Below, piece after piece: positions 11,900-22,390 of a DNA stretch of 27,656 nt. The stretch lies in assembly GCA_048213135.1 (NCBI GenBank), contig PS015171.1:104440-132095 (forward strand), written 5' to 3'. The DNA is from Reclinomonas americana ATCC 50394. Lineage: Eukaryota > Jakobida > Jakobea > Jakobida. The stretch's first letter is position 1; the number at the start of each line of letters is the position of its first letter. The notes under the pieces were generated by a model. That model searched no databases. It had not been told where the DNA came from and saw only the letters and a list, made by a program, of their open reading frames with translations. The position numbers were made by a program, and so were the translations under genes.

Positions 11900-13466
11900 T
11901 CAACTCAAAGTCCCTTGGGACGACAATGGAACAGGGAAGCCACGGCGAAGGCGTGACAAGGGGTGCCGGACCGTGTGCTCACTGATTGCCAGCGTGCCCG
12001 TGCAGCTGCCGCTGTGGCGCGACTGGTCCTCGTCCTCGATCGGAGCGGGCCACACAATGCCGTCTTTCAGCGGCAATTCGTGCCCCGCAGCCTCCTGCAA
12101 CACGCGGATCACGTGCTCGCCAATGCCCAGCGACGCAGTGACACCCGTGGAGCGAATTCCCGCGCAGGTGATCCACTGTCGCCCATCGACGGCCTCGATG
12201 ATGTAATCCGACGTCTCACGAGTAGCCGGACGGAGGCCCACGTAGCCGACCACCGGCACTCCGTCATTGGCGCGCGCCAACTGCGGTACGTGATGCGTCG
12301 CTAGATCGGCCAGACGTGCAGCCACGGTGTCTTCCAGTGTTGCATACCGGGCGGCCGCAGCGTCGCGCTGTTCGTCGGGTCCGTCGTCGGCCGTCGGACC
12401 CACTAGCAGACCACCGTACAACGTTGGTGTCAGCAGAGCGCCCTTGGTACGCGCGTTGGGCACCGGCAGAATGATGGACGATAGCAGCTGGCGACCGAGT
12501 GCACCGTCGTACAGGAGAAACTGTCCACGTCGTGGCACAATGTGGAACTGACTGCATCGCGCGCGCGCCGGGGAGCAGAGTGAGATACTGGATCCAGAGG
12601 CGACTGTGATATCGATGGGGAACTGATGACGCAACGGAGTGCGACAGAGCGCTTCGACATGGTCTCCGTGCAAACCAGCGCAGTTGATCACCCATTGTGC
12701 CCTGACAAGTCGACCGTCTGCCGCGCGGATGCGCCACTCATGCTCGATCCTGCAAAACTCTGCCAATGCAACAAGCGATAGTTAGTTTGTTTGCTTGCTT
12801 TGTTGGGATGCCGCGCACCGCACCTGCCGAGGCCACTGCAAAGTTGAGCAGCACGCTCGCTCCATTGGCCACCGCCTGCCGCGCATACGACAGCGGCACC
12901 TGCACCGGATCCACCGTGTACTCGCGCGGGATCCACAACGCACCGAGTGCCTCGTGCGAGAGAGCCGGCTCGCGCTGCCGCAACTCATCACGACTCACCA
13001 GCACCACATCAGCACAGCCGCGCTCCTCACGCGCCACGCGCATGATCTCCGGCAGAGCCTCCTCCAGCTCCTCCTTGGTCCACGCAACCAGCAGCGCACC
13101 GGCTGCGTGGCGGCGAATGCCGAGGCGCGACAGACACGAGTCGGCGAGTGTGTTGGATTCGTCGAGACAGGCGGCCTCCAGTGTGCCTGGCTTCGCATCG
13201 AAGCCGCAGTGCCAGATGCCGGTGTTGCCTGCGGAGGCGCCGTTGGCCAGTGCGTCTGTGGCCTCGACGAGCACGCACGAGGCCGGCAGGCGACGCACGG
13301 AAAGCGCGCGCAGCACTGCACAGCCGACCACGCCGCCGCCAATCACACACACGTGGTGGCGATGGTCGTGCTCACCACTGCATGGTTCTGCGGTAGTGCT
13401 CTCTGTTGCTACGGAGGGCGATGCAGAGTGGAGGTGGCGTAGGAGTACGCGAATGCGTGTCTCCAT
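11900..13466 (-). CDS. FAD-dependent dehydrogenase, L-2-hydroxyglutarate dehydrogenase/GlpA-like (COG0579 type)
   Basis: Two exons (13466-12824 and 12759-11900; intron of 64 bases) give 500 residues. Residues 1-35 (METRIRVLLRHLHSASPS...) are Arg-rich and lack acidic residues up to a Glu near 20, which fits a mitochondrial presequence. The FAD-binding Rossmann motif follows, VCVIGGGVVGCAVLRALS, then SAGNTGIWHCGFD, the usual flavin-contact segment. Later motifs are PRRGQFLLYD, LPVPNARTKGALLTPT, GLLVGPTADD and the closing CAGIRSTGVTASLGIGEHV. Together these are typical of bacterial LhgO/GlpA-like dehydrogenases, which oxidise 2-hydroxy acids or glycerol-3-phosphate and pass electrons to quinone; the substrate cannot be told here. 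No C-terminal BFD-like iron-sulfur domain is seen. The true ATG is 13466; the frame is open a little further upstream but without an ATG. The C-terminal 28 or so codons may instead be an intron (see findings). Confidence 0.87.
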
Positions 13467-13509
13467 GTGTTCAGAATGCAACTAATTTTCCGATGATTTT
13501 CACTTTCGT

Positions 13510-16500
13510 TCATGATGAGGGACTGGGCGCGAGTGGCGAGTGGTTGCCAGACACTGTGGAGAGGAGATTGTGGTGAGTCAGTGGGCGAGACGACGTGCAG
13601 CGTCACAAATGTGCATGTCACGCAACTTGAACGGCGAATCAGCGAAGATGGCAGCGCATCGCGCGATGTCTGGCGATGCGATCGTTCGCGTCGGTGGGCG
13701 CGCTCCGAGGCCAGGATGGACACGTCGCGCAGATGCTTGGTGTGCTGGTTGAGGAAACCGTGTTGCATCTGCGCATCGTCGTCTGCAGCTGCAGCGGCAG
13801 CAGTGGCGGCGGCGCGAGGGGGAAGAGGCGGCAGCGGCCGGTGCGCTACTGGCACTCCGGTCACGATCGCGTCGTCCACTCCCGCCCCGGCGTGTGCACC
13901 CGCCACGGCGACCACGGCGGCACCGACGCTTGGTTTCTTCGGGCGTGGCGGATTGGACGAACCGGTGCCGGCTGTCGGCGAGGTGCCGGGGGGTCGGCTG
14001 CCGACCGTCAACTCGACCGCGGCACTGGTGCCTTCGTTTGGCAGCTTTGCCGGTGGTGGTGGTGGCGGTGGAGCCTGTACGTGGCTGGTTAGTGACCATA
14101 CGAGACCGTCGCACGCGCTGTGTTGCACTCTTACCTCGCACTCGACGCACTGCACAAAGACGTCGATGGTCTCGAAAAACGATGGCATCGAGAACGTCTT
14201 GGGGTCTTCTGCAAAGTAGGCGCGCACTTGGTCCCGCAGTGCAGGCACACGCGCTGCATCTGCCAGCAGACTCTTGTATTGAGCCTCGTGCCGCTGTGTG
14301 AGGCAATACAGTGAGCATAAAAAAGTGAATCGAAGCCACAAGTGTGGTCCTGTGCGTTGCACACCTGCAGTTCCGAGAGTACTGCCGGACCGAGTGGGTC
14401 TTGCGGATGCGACAACGAGGCAGCAGCCACCTTTTGTGCCAGTTCCCATGCCGCGCGCAATTGGTTGACAGATTGCAAGGTGACTGTGTGTGTGTGCGTG
14501 TGTGAGTTAATGTCATCGTTATTGGAGAACGAGTAAAAGAAGAGACCAACCATCAACATTAACTGCGACATCGAAACAAGAAATAGTGAGCGACGAGACG
14601 GTGATGGAGGGCGATACAGTGTGTGGGACTCACCGGCGCGGGCGTCGACAATGTGTGGAAGCTGTGACGAGGGATCATGAGGCGTTTCACGATTGCGAGA
14701 CGTGTGTGCTGATGAAGATTTCAAATGCACGTACCTCAGAGCGCACGTCGAGCAAATCGTGTTCCGAGTGCGCAATGTGCTCCGCGATGCACTTGAGGAG
14801 TGTGGTGCCCCGGTTGCTTCTCGTTTCTCGCAGCTACCGCGATGGTAGGTGAGGAAGAGCTGTGGTATGTGCGAGGACGAGTGTCGATACTTTGCTCACC
14901 TTGGTCAGTGACTCCAGCTTGAAGCCAAAGGTGTTACCGCGGTGCGTGTTGCCGTTGACGTAGTTGCCGATGGCGAGAACGACAGTGAGAAGCCGCACAA
15001 GCCGCCTACTTTGCAGCACCTACAGGAGGAGGTACACACACAATGTCACCGTCGTGTACCCGCACATACAGCGGACTAGAGAGCAAGCAAACCTCGGTGC
15101 ATGCAAACACCACATCTTCCACTTTCTGCGACACCACACACGCACTGGTTAGATCGCCACGAGGGAATGCCGCAGTTCCAACACCTCCGCTCCACTCACT
15201 CTGTGCAGCTCGTCCAGTGCCGCCGCACACCGAAGGGAGAACAACCAAGTGTTGAGTCGATCCAACAGGCGTGGCACAGCAGTCACCTGATGAGAGTACC
15301 GATCATCAGTGACAGGAACCTCGTCGGGGCAGCACCGGCCTGCAGCACTCACCGCTCGAATGAATCGCTCCGGAGCATCCAGCGCGTCCTCTGGTCCCTC
15401 AAAGGATTGCACGAGAGTCACCTACAAGGCATGGACCAACATCCAATGAGCACGTGCTTGCCATCTGCGCTGCAGTTCTTTCAAAGTAGACCTCATCCTC
15501 GGTGGGAATTTGCATCGCAGCGATCAGTGATTCCACCTGTCGTGCCAGCAGCGATGGTTAGCAGCAGGGAGAGTGGACGGACTGCTCTCGACTGCCACGT
15601 GCCTTTTCTTCGGTGAGGAAGTTGCGGTCCATCATTGCGATTGCGTGCTGCACACGGTCGAATGGAGGTTGCTCAAAGACACGCCGGACAATGATGCCTG
15701 CAGCAAAAGTGCACACAGAGTCAGAGAGGTATCAACGGACACATACACGTGTGAGACCGGACAGTTGCTTGCGAAACTCATGTTGAGGTGTCGTCGTCCC
15801 TCCAGCAGCTGCAGTTTGCGGACAGCTACGAAAAAATCATGGGAGGTGACATCACTGCCGAACGCGCTCTCCAAGCAGTCACAACATCCACGCAACTTGG
15901 CTTCGGCTCCGGCGCGGGTGGCCCATCGTGCTCATCGTGCCGCACTGGTGCTGGCGCCGGTGCATCGAGAACACCGAACAGCGTACACAGTCGTGTCTCA
16001 TCCAAGTGCACCGTCGACACGAGTTGGTCCGTCTGCAGTGATCGATGCGGTCAGGAGCAACAGAGGGTGTTGAGTGAGGAGGACGGCTCACCTTTCCCAG
16101 CTCCCACACAGTTCCCTTGAGTTTCTCGCTGCACACCGATGAGAAATCGACGACGGATGAGACACCACTGACGAGACAGCTTCGGAAAAACACACGACTC
16201 ACAAAGGCAGCTGGCTCCACTGAAAACCTCGCATCTTCATCGGCGGAGTCGGAACATTGATCTTGCGCTGTGTAAACAGGTTTGGAGCAGGAGGGGCAGG
16301 TGGTGCCAGAGGACCCGGTGGAGCAGGTGGTGCGGGTGGTGCGGGTGGTGCGGGCGGTCCAGGTGGGCCGGGTGGGCCGGGTGGGGCTGGCGGAGCGGGT
16401 GGCGCAGGTGGGGCCGGTCGTGCATGCTGCTCTTGAGGCCTGGGTGGAGCCGGTGGAGCAGGAGGAGCAGGTGGTGCTGGCGGAGCCGGCGGGGCCGGTG

Positions 16501-19061
16501 GTGCTGGTGGTGCTGGCGGGGCGGGTGGCGCTGGTGGTGCTGGCGCATGCTCATCTTGAGCAGGCGCTGCGCTGTGTGTTCCGTTTGCCTGTCGCTGGCT
16601 GAGGGCATCGTGGAGTAGTTCTTGCACCGCGAGGCCGAGCTGCATGGGCGCACTCCTTGATACACACATTCACACCTTGTGCTCCATCAAGATTCACACA
16701 CACCTTGGACTTGAACGTGGCAGCGCGCAAACGCTCAGCAACCGATGCCGGATCCGCATGAAGCACATCACGAAGCATGTCCACGTCTTCTTGCTGGCTC
16801 AGTTCGCGCTATGCAAACGATAAAGCAACACACCGTCGTCAGCAATCACAGCTACTGTCGATCGAGCGCGCACGCTTCTCACCGCCATGTGCTCCTTGTG
16901 CAGCGACTGCAGCTTTGCGCGATCGCTCTGCTCGACAGAACGGTCAGTGATGCCGTGACCTGGTGGAGAACACAACATGTGAGCACCACATCACTTTGTT
17001 ACAGAGTGCAGTGGACACACCAGTCTCAAACTCGCGTCCAGTACTCTGCACAAAGCGTGCCAGCGCTCGCCAAAACACGGTCACCGACTCCGGTTGCCTG
17101 CCGTGTGCATGTTAACGAGATGGGAGAAATTGATGTGCAGTGAGCGCACGGCGACGCAACTCGTCAACATGCTGCGAGACTCGCAACAACTCCTGCAGTG
17201 CACGGATAAAGTGACCCAGCGATTCGCTACTGTTGCTGAGTTCCACTGCGGTGGCATCGGCAAGAGCTGCTGGATCCGTGACAATCACACAGCGAGTTAA
17301 GGAACATATCAAAGCAGCGCATCAAACGGAAGGCAAGGCACACAATTGACAAGAGCAAAGGATATTCAACATCGAGAAAGAGCAGGTCGTCTGACGGATC
17401 TCGGACCTCCTCCAGCAGTTCGTTGAGATGCTCAGCGACTTCACGCGAAATCGCTGACTGTGTGTCGAGCTCCTCGGCGACCCTCTGTCAGTATGCATGA
17501 TGATGAGCGTGTGCAAGACCGGTGTTACACGGTCTAGAGATTCCAGCAGTGTTACCATGCAGACGTCGACCAGGTGGGCGGCACGCAGCTCGCGCTTCAG
17601 CTTCCCGCGCATGTGCTCGGCCACATCCAGCATCACGTTAAAGTATGTGATGCAAGCAAGCTGCCACGTACGCGAGACACGTTTGAGGATCACCATGCAC
17701 AAGCTCGCTCCGCACGAGGAGGACGCAACTCGAAAGTTTCCATCGGCAATCTCCGCCAGATCGCGGATCAGCGTTTCGAAGCGATGCTTCTCGCACATGA
17801 TGGTGGCTGCGCAGACGTGAGTCAATCGACGAAACGCTGCACTCAATGCATAGACTCTCACCAAAATGATCGGCGGCGAGCAGCGCTGGCCAGAATACGG
17901 CCTGCGGGGCGTCTTCCTGGCGCTTCCAAGGCACGCACACCAGGCTGTAGATGAGGCGCAGAACTTCCGTCTTCACCGCCGTGTTATCAAACGAGTACAC
18001 CAGGAAAATGTCTTGAATCGCGTGTGGATGCTCCACCAGGTAGCTGAAGCCAGTCTGCACGGACGGTACGCTGCAATCAGCTCACCACAATGGGAAAACA
18101 AGAATGAAGTGGTGTGTGCCACACCTGCGAGTCGGCGATGCGTTGCAGACAGTTGAGGGTCAGCAGCACAACCTGTGCGGCTTCCTTGCTGCACGGCCAA
18201 GGAAGAGTGAGTTGCTGCACACACACAGAGGGGAGATACACGGTACACGCACCTTGGCTGACGGTAGTCTTCGCCAAGAAGCGACAGCAGCACGGCAACG
18301 CCGTCCAGGTTGAGGAACTTGCGCAGCCACGACATGACCGCTCCACTGCAGCGCACCAGGCAAATCAGCGCGACAGGCCCACGACACAACAACAACAACA
18401 CCAACAAAGAATACACACCGTAGCTCCTGATGGAGGCTCTCAAAGTCGGCCATATTCAGCGGCCGCTCACGCAACATTGCCAAAAAGTACTCGGGTTGTC
18501 TGGTGACCAACATCTACCCATCATGACAAGAAGCGATGAGTGGTGACACAAAAGACGCAATGAAAGGGGCGTTGAGAACGCACTCTCTCGCCCAGAGACT
18601 GGATGAACTGCGTCTTTTGCTCCGTCGATCGCTGCCGCAACGTGGCCTTGGCCTCGTCCTTCAAGTTCATCTCCATCTTCACATGCATGCATAAGGATGT
18701 GATTGAGAGACAGCAATGCTCACACACCCTCTCCCTCTCTCTCACACACACACTCACTCACCATGGCCTTCTCAAACGCGCTGTCGACCTCCTCCTTGGA
18801 GAGATGTACTGTGGGGGGTGGAGTGGTGGTGTCTCGGCGAGGGGGCGGCGACTGAATGTGTGCATCGACAGTGTCTGTGTCGCCAAAGATGTTGCTGCTG
18901 CTGCTGCTGCTGAGGACGCCGGCTGAGGCCAGGTTGCAGCTGCGCAGCACGGAGGCTGCGGAGGCTGCGCGCAGAGGACGCACAGTGTGCGCGGAGGCGG
19001 GTTGAGGCGGAGCTAGGTGCGAGGCATCGCTGGTATCGTGTGGTGGTTGATGCTCGGCCAT
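13510..19061 (-). CDS. Diaphanous-type formin (GBD-FH3-FH1-FH2)
   Basis: Formins nucleate and elongate actin filaments; the diaphanous class is switched on by Rho GTPases. From the ATG at 19061 the exons encode, in order: a Ser/Ala-rich head (19061-18765); a GTPase-binding region (18680-18420, TEQKTQFIQSLGER and EYFLAMLRERPLNMADFES); armadillo-like FH3 (18400-17300, WLRKFLNLDGVAVLLSLLGE, VKTEVLRLIYSLVCVPW); a helical linker (17300-16650); FH1 (16543-16281), Pro-rich; and FH2 (16270-14120), with KMRGFQWSQLPFEKLKGTVW, the core signature LAIGNYVNGNTHRGNTFGF, and the post-domain FFETIDVFVQCVECE. The tail (14074-13510) has seven consecutive Pro, then Ala-rich and basic sequence ending SGNHSPLAPSPSS. 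No clear DAD (MDxLLxxL plus basic) motif is visible. The last intron (13554-13626) uses a GTTGCG donor. The length is roughly 1,200 residues over about 30 exons; not every intron edge was fixed. Confidence 0.95.
16281..16543 (-). repeat. FH1 region: (Pro-Pro-Ala)n and (Pro-Pro-Gly)n triplet repeat
   Basis: Nearly uninterrupted PPA units, with a short PPG block, form two blocks divided by a PRPQEQHAR spacer near 16416-16440. The DNA is a 9-base-periodic (GGTGGTGCT-like on the plus strand) minisatellite. This is the profilin-recruiting FH1 position, but runs of five or more Pro, the usual profilin site, are absent. Confidence 0.9.
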
Positions 19062-19306
19062 CCTGGTCAGTGAGTGCCACTGTCTGTGTGTGTGTGTGTG
19101 TTCTCTTTGCTCTTGCGCTCTCCTCAAGAATCAATGTCAGTCCGCCGTGTCCGCTGTGAGTGTGGTCCCACCGTCAGTTGCTTTGATCACTTAACGACGA
19201 CTCTCTCTGTCTGTTGCCTGCGCCTTGGTACGTTTATTGGTCAGAGTTCGTCACTCTACACGAACCCAGACAGCTAGCTACCACCACCACCAGCCCCACA
19301 TCGGTC
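19062..19306. other. Intergenic: 5' region of formin / 3' region of DRG1
   Basis: No gene seen. Contains a (TG)n run at about 19083-19101, some 20 bases upstream of the formin ATG. The formin promoter and 5' UTR must lie here or within the DRG1 3' end. Confidence 0.7.
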
Positions 19307-21516
19307 TTACAGTCTATTAAAAAAGGTGGCGTGGCGTCAGACACACGATAGCGGCGGACAGAGAGGGACTGACGACAACGACAACGCAACTTCTTCACAA
19401 TCTGCACGACATCTTCGTCCTCCAGAATGTGATCGCGGCCGACCTTTTGCGGATTGTGCCGTGCTGACCGTCCCCATACCCATGCACTGCATGCATCGCA
19501 CAGTGAGCAAGACGACGGCAACATCAGCTGCTTCCGTAAAAAGCAACGCAACTACTTGAAGTCCTTGAGAATGGCGCGATGGATCTTGTTGCAAAAGTGT
19601 TCCATCGAGCACATGTGGGACTTGAGAATGACGGGGGCCGAGTAGTCAGGGAACTGCCCTCTGGGCTTGGTGTAACTGCAGGCAGGGTGCGAGACAGTGA
19701 GCACGGCGCTCGAAATCTCAGAACACGTACGAACACCACAAACAACAAGAGCAATCTCGGAAGGTTGTATCGGGCGGAAAGACAGCAGACTGTCGCCAGT
19801 CACCCTTCTATCCTTCCTGGAAAGAATGGAAGAGAGAGAGAGAGACAAGAGAAGAGAATTGCGCCGAATGACTCACATGCGGACCAAGCTCAAGTACTCC
19901 CAGATGCGTTCCAGCAGCTCATCCAGATTCCAGCTGTGTTCGGCCGAGATCGGCACCACGTGCGGCAGCTTGAACAGAATGTCGAGCTCCTCGATCGTGA
20001 TTGCGTCGATCTTGTTCAACACATAGATGCACGGAATGTAGATGCTGTGTGTGCGTGGCGCTGCCGTGAGCGACCACCACGTAAGAATATAGACCACCCA
20101 AGGAAATAATCAACTCACCGGTTATTCTCCAGCACATCAATGAGATCGTCGGCGGTGGCATCGCATCGGAAGCACACGTCGGCATTCGGAATGCGATACT
20201 CGTTGAGGATGTTTGACACGGTCTCCTTGTCGAGGTACGACAGATTCGTCTACGCACCAATCTCATCAGCATGGGAGCAGGAGGCGGCGAAGCATCCATC
20301 CACAGCGACTCACCGTCGACGTAATCATGTGTCCACCACGCTCCTTCTTGCGGAACTGGATGTCTGGCGGCCGCTTGTTGAGACGAATACCAAAGCCCTC
20401 GAGTTNNNNNNNNNNNNNNNNNNNNNNNNNNNNNNNNNNNNNNNNNNNNNNNNNNNNNNNNNNNNNNNNNNNNNNNNNNNNNNNNNNNNNNNNNNNNNNN
20501 NNNNNNNNNNNNNNNNNNNNNNNNNNNNNNNNNNNNNNNNNNNNNNNNNNNNNNNNNNNNNNNNNNNNNNNNNNNNNNNNNNNNNNNNNNNNNNNNNNNN
20601 NNNNNNNNNCCGACTCAATGATACGCTTGTGAATGGCAGGACGCGTGGCATCCAGCACAATCAGAATGAGCGAGCACGTGCGCGCCACGGCAATGACCTG
20701 CCGACCACGACCCTTGCCGTCCTTCGCACCCTCAATGATACCCGGCAAGTCCAACATCTGAATCTTGGCGCCACGGTACTCGACCAAGCCCGGCACGCAT
20801 GTGAGCGTGGTGAACTCGTAGGCGCCGACCTCGGAGAACGAGTTGGTCATCTTGTTGAGCAGCGTCGACTTGCCCACCGAGGGAAAGCCTACAAATAGCA
20901 AATGAAATGAGAATGGATGGATGCCCTTCTTGAGTCCCTCTGTGTGACTCTCTCTCTGACCTACGAATCCCACACGTGCATCTCCGGTCTTTGCGACATC
21001 AAAGCCCTCGCCAGCGCCCTTGGAGCCTCCCGTGGGCGCAATGAGCTCGCGCTTCAACTTGGCCAACTTGGCCTTGAGCAGACCCAAGTGACGCGCAGTC
21101 GCCTTGTTCTTTTGCGTGCGGGCCATCTGCATTCAATCACACACACGCACACACGCACANNNNNNNNNNNNNNNNNNNNNNNNNNNNNNNNNNNNNNNNN
21201 NNNNNNNNNNNNNNNNNNNNNNNNNNNNNNNNNNNNNNNNNNNNNNNNNNNNNNNNNNNNNNNNNNNNNNNNNNNNNNNNNNNNNNNNNNNNNNNNNNNN
21301 NNNNNNNNNNNNNNNNNNNNNNNNNNNNNNNNNNNNNNNNNNNNNNNNNNNNNNNNNNNNNNNNNNNNNNCACAAAAGAGGGTGAGTTTGTGAGGGGCAT
21401 GTCAATGACGCAACACTCTTTCTCGCTTTCGCTTTCACTCTCTGTCTCTCTCGTCTCTCTCGCTCACACGCGCTCACCTCGGCCTCAATGTCCTCGATTT
21501 GTTGCGCGACAGACAT
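19307..21516 (-). CDS. DRG1: Developmentally regulated GTP-binding protein 1 (DRG1/Rbg1)
   Basis: DRG1 is an Obg-related GTPase that binds translating ribosomes with its partner DFRP1 and relieves stalls. Exons: 21516-21478, 21126-20961, 20888-20610, [gap], 20405-20314, 20249-20119, 20044-19877, 19675-19556, 19486-19391, 19313-19307. Every phase closes and gives 365 residues, almost exactly the usual length. Visible are the N-terminal helix-turn-helix region ([29 protein letters not shown]), G1 [10 protein letters not shown]2 region [12 protein letters not shown]3 [10 protein letters not shown]4 NKID (in [17 protein letters not shown]), G5-like PISA, then the TGS domain ([36 protein letters not shown]) ending VKKL. 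The 204-N gap falls exactly between two exons. The second exon also begins with ATG after a CAG acceptor; starting there would lose the conserved N-terminus. The last intron (19314-19390) has a GTTGCG donor. The gene is divergent from DPY30. Confidence 0.97.
20406..20609. other. Assembly gap (204 N) exactly replacing a DRG1 intron
   Basis: The exon on one side ends RIIES plus one base; the exon on the other begins with two bases that complete Glu, then LEGFGIRLN. The conserved sequence is continuous across the N run, so the gap edges equal the splice sites. Confidence 0.93.
21160..21370. other. Assembly gap (211 N) inside DRG1 intron 1
   Basis: Flanked on one side by a (CA)n-type repeat at 21138-21159. 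It lies wholly within the intron between exon 1 (ending 21478) and exon 2 (starting 21126); no coding sequence is missing from DRG1. Confidence 0.95.
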
Positions 21517-21603
21517 GGTTGCTTCCACGCGCTGCTTGCGCAATCACTTGTATTCCACCGTCCACGCCAATCGACCAAGCTGTGACGTTGCAATCAAGAT
21601 AAG
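21517..21603. promoter_or_regulatory. Bidirectional promoter region of DRG1 (-) and DPY30 (+)
   Basis: The two start codons face away from each other with only 87 bases between them. The stretch holds a CCAAT pentamer (about 21566-21570, plus strand) and a TGACGTTGCAATCA element resembling a CRE half-site (about 21582-21595). No TATA box is seen. Function is inferred from position. Confidence 0.6.
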
Positions 21604-22148
21604 ATGGATCGTTGCGCGCTCTTTGTGTGCTTCTCTCTTTGTCTCTCTCTTTGCGACTCATCCTTGTGTGAGCAGCTCGAGGACAAGACGCGCCGTCAGG
21701 CATTCCCGATGAGCTGTTGGACGTTGCGCGCGCTCTTTGTCTCTCTCTCTGTGACTCTCTCTCTCTGTCTCTCACACATGTGCACATGTACAGGAGAAGG
21801 CAGCAGAGAAGGCCGCTGTTGCAGTGCAGAGCAAGATCAACTTGCAGGTACAAGTGATTCGCACGCATGCATTGTGATCATCTCCTCTCACACACTCTTT
21901 TCTCTCTCTCTGTGTGCAGAGCCTGCCCATTCGTGCGTACCTCGACCAGACAGTGGTGCCTGTGTTGTTGCAAGGACTGGCGGCTGTGGTGCGCGATCGG
22001 TGAGCATGTCTTGCCTTGTGTATGTGTTGTTTTTCCAAGTTGTTCAACTCCCCCTCCTTCCTTCCATTCTTGCAGACCTGCCAAGCCCATTGAGTACCTG
22101 GCGGCGTACTTGCACAAGCGCAGCGAGTCGAATGTGGAGAAGGAATGA
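21604..22148 (+). CDS. DPY30: DPY30 domain protein (COMPASS/MLL H3K4 methyltransferase core subunit)
   Basis: DPY30 is a small dimeric subunit of SET1/MLL complexes whose four-helix bundle binds the ASH2 C-terminus; related domains also occur in ciliary proteins. Exons 21604-21610, 21676-21722, 21794-21847, 21920-21999 and 22076-22148 give 86 residues with all phases closing. The signature is [20 protein letters not shown], then [19 protein letters not shown]. The N-terminus is short ([11 protein letters not shown]...) and the C-terminus charged, ending at TGA 22146-22148. The first exon is only seven bases long. Introns 1 and 2 both start GTTGCGCGC and are followed by CT-rich sequence. The short form, with no extra domain, argues for the chromatin subunit over a radial-spoke protein. 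Expressed divergently from DRG1. Confidence 0.95.
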
Positions 22149-22390
22149 TGTGTAGCATGGTGGTGGAAGCAAAAGGAAAACAACAACAATGCCACATGCT
22201 CTTGTGTGTTGTATAGGGAGGGGAAGTGAATGCGCAAGAGTCTTGTTCTAACACCACGTTTCTTATCGATTGTTTACGTGTAATACCCTCTTTTCTGTGG
22301 CTGGTACCTGTCGAAGAACAGGACCACAGCAAGATGGGAAAGAGGAGAAGCATGGAAGAAGACAGAAAATCGAGAATGTGCGCGGAGCGC
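22149..22390. other. Convergent 3' intergenic region
   Basis: About 240 bases between the DPY30 stop and the stop of the COPI-associated gene. It is A-rich at the start (AAACAACAACAA near 22178) and should contain the 3' ends of both transcripts. No gene or strong hairpin seen. Confidence 0.6.

Noticed and set aside
12766-13485. 239-codon plus-strand open frame opposite the FAD dehydrogenase
   Set aside because: The minus strand carries clear FAD-dehydrogenase motifs. The plus frame is its GC-rich shadow and has no recognisable domain.
13512-14219. 235-codon plus-strand open frame opposite the formin tail
   Set aside because: It is a shadow of the Ala/Pro-rich formin C-terminus on the minus strand.
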